The position numbers and the translations under genes are program-made. A stretch of DNA of 64,000 nt from Pseudidiomarina insulisalsae. GTDB taxonomy: Bacteria > Pseudomonadota > Gammaproteobacteria > Enterobacterales > Alteromonadaceae. Shown piece after piece: positions 63,085-64,000 of this stretch. Location of the stretch: contig NZ_PIPY01000004.1 in the NCBI RefSeq assembly GCF_003987065.1, positions 163,318 through 227,317 of the forward strand. The letters are read 5' to 3'. The first letter of the stretch is position 1; every line of letters starts with the position of its first letter. The notes under the pieces are model-generated. The model worked only from the letters and a program-made list of their open reading frames with translations, was not told where the DNA came from and searched no databases.

Positions 63085-63579
63085 ATGAAAAATCTACCGA
63101 TATACACTGGGGAATCTAGTATGGATAAAATTGCTCAATTTATCCTGTGCTCCAAGTTGATCGGCTTCGAAATACCAAAAAGCCAGAACTTGACCTGTAC
63201 ATGGTCTTTGAGGATGTTTTTTGAAGACCGCACTGATGTTCTATGCTGCTCGTCAGATGTTTCCACTTCTGGTTCAGGAGGGTGGCAAGAGTATGGTTAC
63301 CTGAAATTAAATATTGTGGATGAAAGTGAATTGGATAGCCGTGATAAGTTTAATTTCTGTGCTCTAGAGCCAATTGTATTTTCGCAAGTAGCTAAGTTAG
63401 TTAATGAGGAAGATGATGTTTCCGCAGAATGTGGACTTTTGTTAACAACTGATGATGGAAAGCAAGTTTTAATCTCAACAGCGCCCGCACCGGGAGCGGT
63501 GACCGTTAAAGCTGAGTTTAATAGTGGAGAGTATGATCCCGAAATCCTTCTCGAGGATACAATCCAAAGACCAATATAG
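63085..63579 (+). CDS. Putative immunity protein for the Rhs toxin tip
   Basis: 164 residues from ATG 63085 (an in-frame TTG is 12 bp earlier). Acidic, low-GC, soluble, no signal peptide; family not recognised. It starts 19 bp after the Rhs stop, the position in which Rhs/CDI systems carry the cognate immunity gene, and shares the AT-rich composition of the toxin tip. Immunity is inferred from position only. Confidence 0.6.
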   Translation: MKNLPIYTGESSMDKIAQFILCSKLIGFEIPKSQNLTCTWSLRMFFEDRTDVLCCSSDVSTSGSGGWQEYGYLKLNIVDESELDSRDKFNFCALEPIVFSQVAKLVNEEDDVSAECGLLLTTDDGKQVLISTAPAPGAVTVKAEFNSGEYDPEILLEDTIQRPI

Positions 63580-63717
63580 TCGAAGCTATTCTAATTATTG
63601 AATTGAATCTCAGCCCCTCCCTCACCATTGACTCGGTGTCGGCGGGGCTGTTGCCCCCTCTGGCAGGATAGTTGACACTACTTAAAAATTAACCAGTTGG
63701 GGCGTTAAGGCTTTATT

Positions 63718-63900
63718 GTGCCACGCTATTCAGAAGAACGTGAACAAACCATACTCAGTAAAATGATGCCGCCGTTAAACATGACCATTGCCGAAATCGC
63801 ACGAACGGAAGGAATTGGCGAACAAACGCTTTATAATTGGCGAAACAAAGCCAGAGAACAGGGGCGTCCAGTGCAGGGCAAGAGCGTGAACGTTTTTTAA
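63718..63900 (+). pseudogene. Truncated transposase OrfA-like fragment
   Basis: 60 codons from a GTG: PRYSEEREQTILSKMMPPLN then IAEIARTEGIGEQTLYNWRN is the helix-turn-helix N-terminal part of IS3/IS66-type transposase OrfA proteins. It stops abruptly at GKSVNVF-stop without the catalytic part, so it is a remnant. The upstream 63580-63717 (dyad CAGCCCC/GGGGCTG; TGACACTACTT) may include a degraded IS end. Confidence 0.65.
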
Positions 63901-64000
63901 GCATTCACGATTAAGTCCAGCACTTCTTCGCTCATGGTGGCCATCTTCTGTTTGCGATTGACGCTGGCATCTATCGTCTTCTCGCGCCGTATCTGATTCA
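63897..64000 (-). CDS. C-terminal fragment of a leftward gene running off the window
   Basis: One leftward frame is open from the edge to a TAA (63899-63897): its visible end reads KTIDASVNRKQKMATMSEEV and then LDLIVNA-stop. Only ~34 residues are seen, with no recognisable domain. Its stop overlaps the stop of the transposase fragment. It could be a real gene disrupted or bordered by the IS remnant. Confidence 0.4.
   Translation of the reverse strand, partial: NQIRREKTIDASVNRKQKMATMSEEVLDLIVNA

Overview
The window looks like the chromosome of a marine-type gammaproteobacterium, most likely in the Alteromonadales (Idiomarina/Pseudidiomarina-like is my best guess, not proven). Evidence for this is the thrS-infC-rpmI-rplT-pheS-pheT-ihfA block with an AUU-initiated infC, a DUF3080/ribE pair, a CmoM tRNA methyltransferase, a zwf-pgl-edd-eda operon, and a ChrR/ECF photo-oxidative stress cluster. 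Base composition is moderate in the core and drops in the accessory pieces.

Layout. (1) 1-9775 is an accessory island: a WYL regulator and a coiled-coil protein leftward; divergently an ADP-ribosylglycohydrolase, a small membrane protein, a HhH-GPD-like protein and a 1130-residue RecB-like nuclease/SF1 helicase; then a convergent tandem AAA+ ATPase. This looks like a nucleic-acid-processing or defence module and I do not recognise it as a named system. (2) 9982-13203 holds small proteins and a four-lipoprotein CsgG/PEGA/DUF4810/GNA1162-like operon. (3) 13281-17216 is a tightly overlapping leftward operon (flavin monooxygenase, bile-acid-symporter-family transporter, epimerase, SDR) opposite an AraC regulator, with a 16-bp perfect palindrome between them. 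(4) 19119-23854 is the Entner-Doudoroff operon, followed by a cold-shock gene, a frameshifted two-domain hydrolase, a permease, a flavodoxin-like reductase and tRNA-Val(GAC). (5) 29242-30884 is a segment of about 1.6 kb carrying an unknown secreted protein; it is bounded by two copies of the 3' end of the adjacent CoxE-like gene, which suggests insertion at a gene end. (6) 30848-36209 carries the CoxE/MoxR pair, a Fur-boxed periplasmic protein, DUF3080, ribE and others. (7) 36348-43250 is the translation block ending in ihfA. (8) 43264-53844 is a singlet-oxygen-type regulon: ECF sigma and zinc anti-sigma, a LON-domain protein, and a ten-gene operon from DUF523/DUF1722 and photolyase to DUF3833. 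Three promoter-like matches resembling TGATC-N16-CGTA link these parts. (9) 53912-57753 is housekeeping (Nif3-like, cmoM, lipid-kinase-like, beta-hydroxyacid dehydrogenase). (10) 58035-64000 is a large Rhs protein with a low-GC C-terminal toxin-like tip, a putative immunity gene and a transposase remnant.

The clearest functional logic is in region 8: the sigma factor, released from its zinc anti-sigma, should activate its own gene, the LON gene and the photolyase/lipid-modification operon. The likeliest undescribed biology is in region 1 (gene combination), region 5 (gene-end insertion) and region 10 (toxin tip). No CRISPR array, rRNA gene, prophage or complete insertion sequence was seen.
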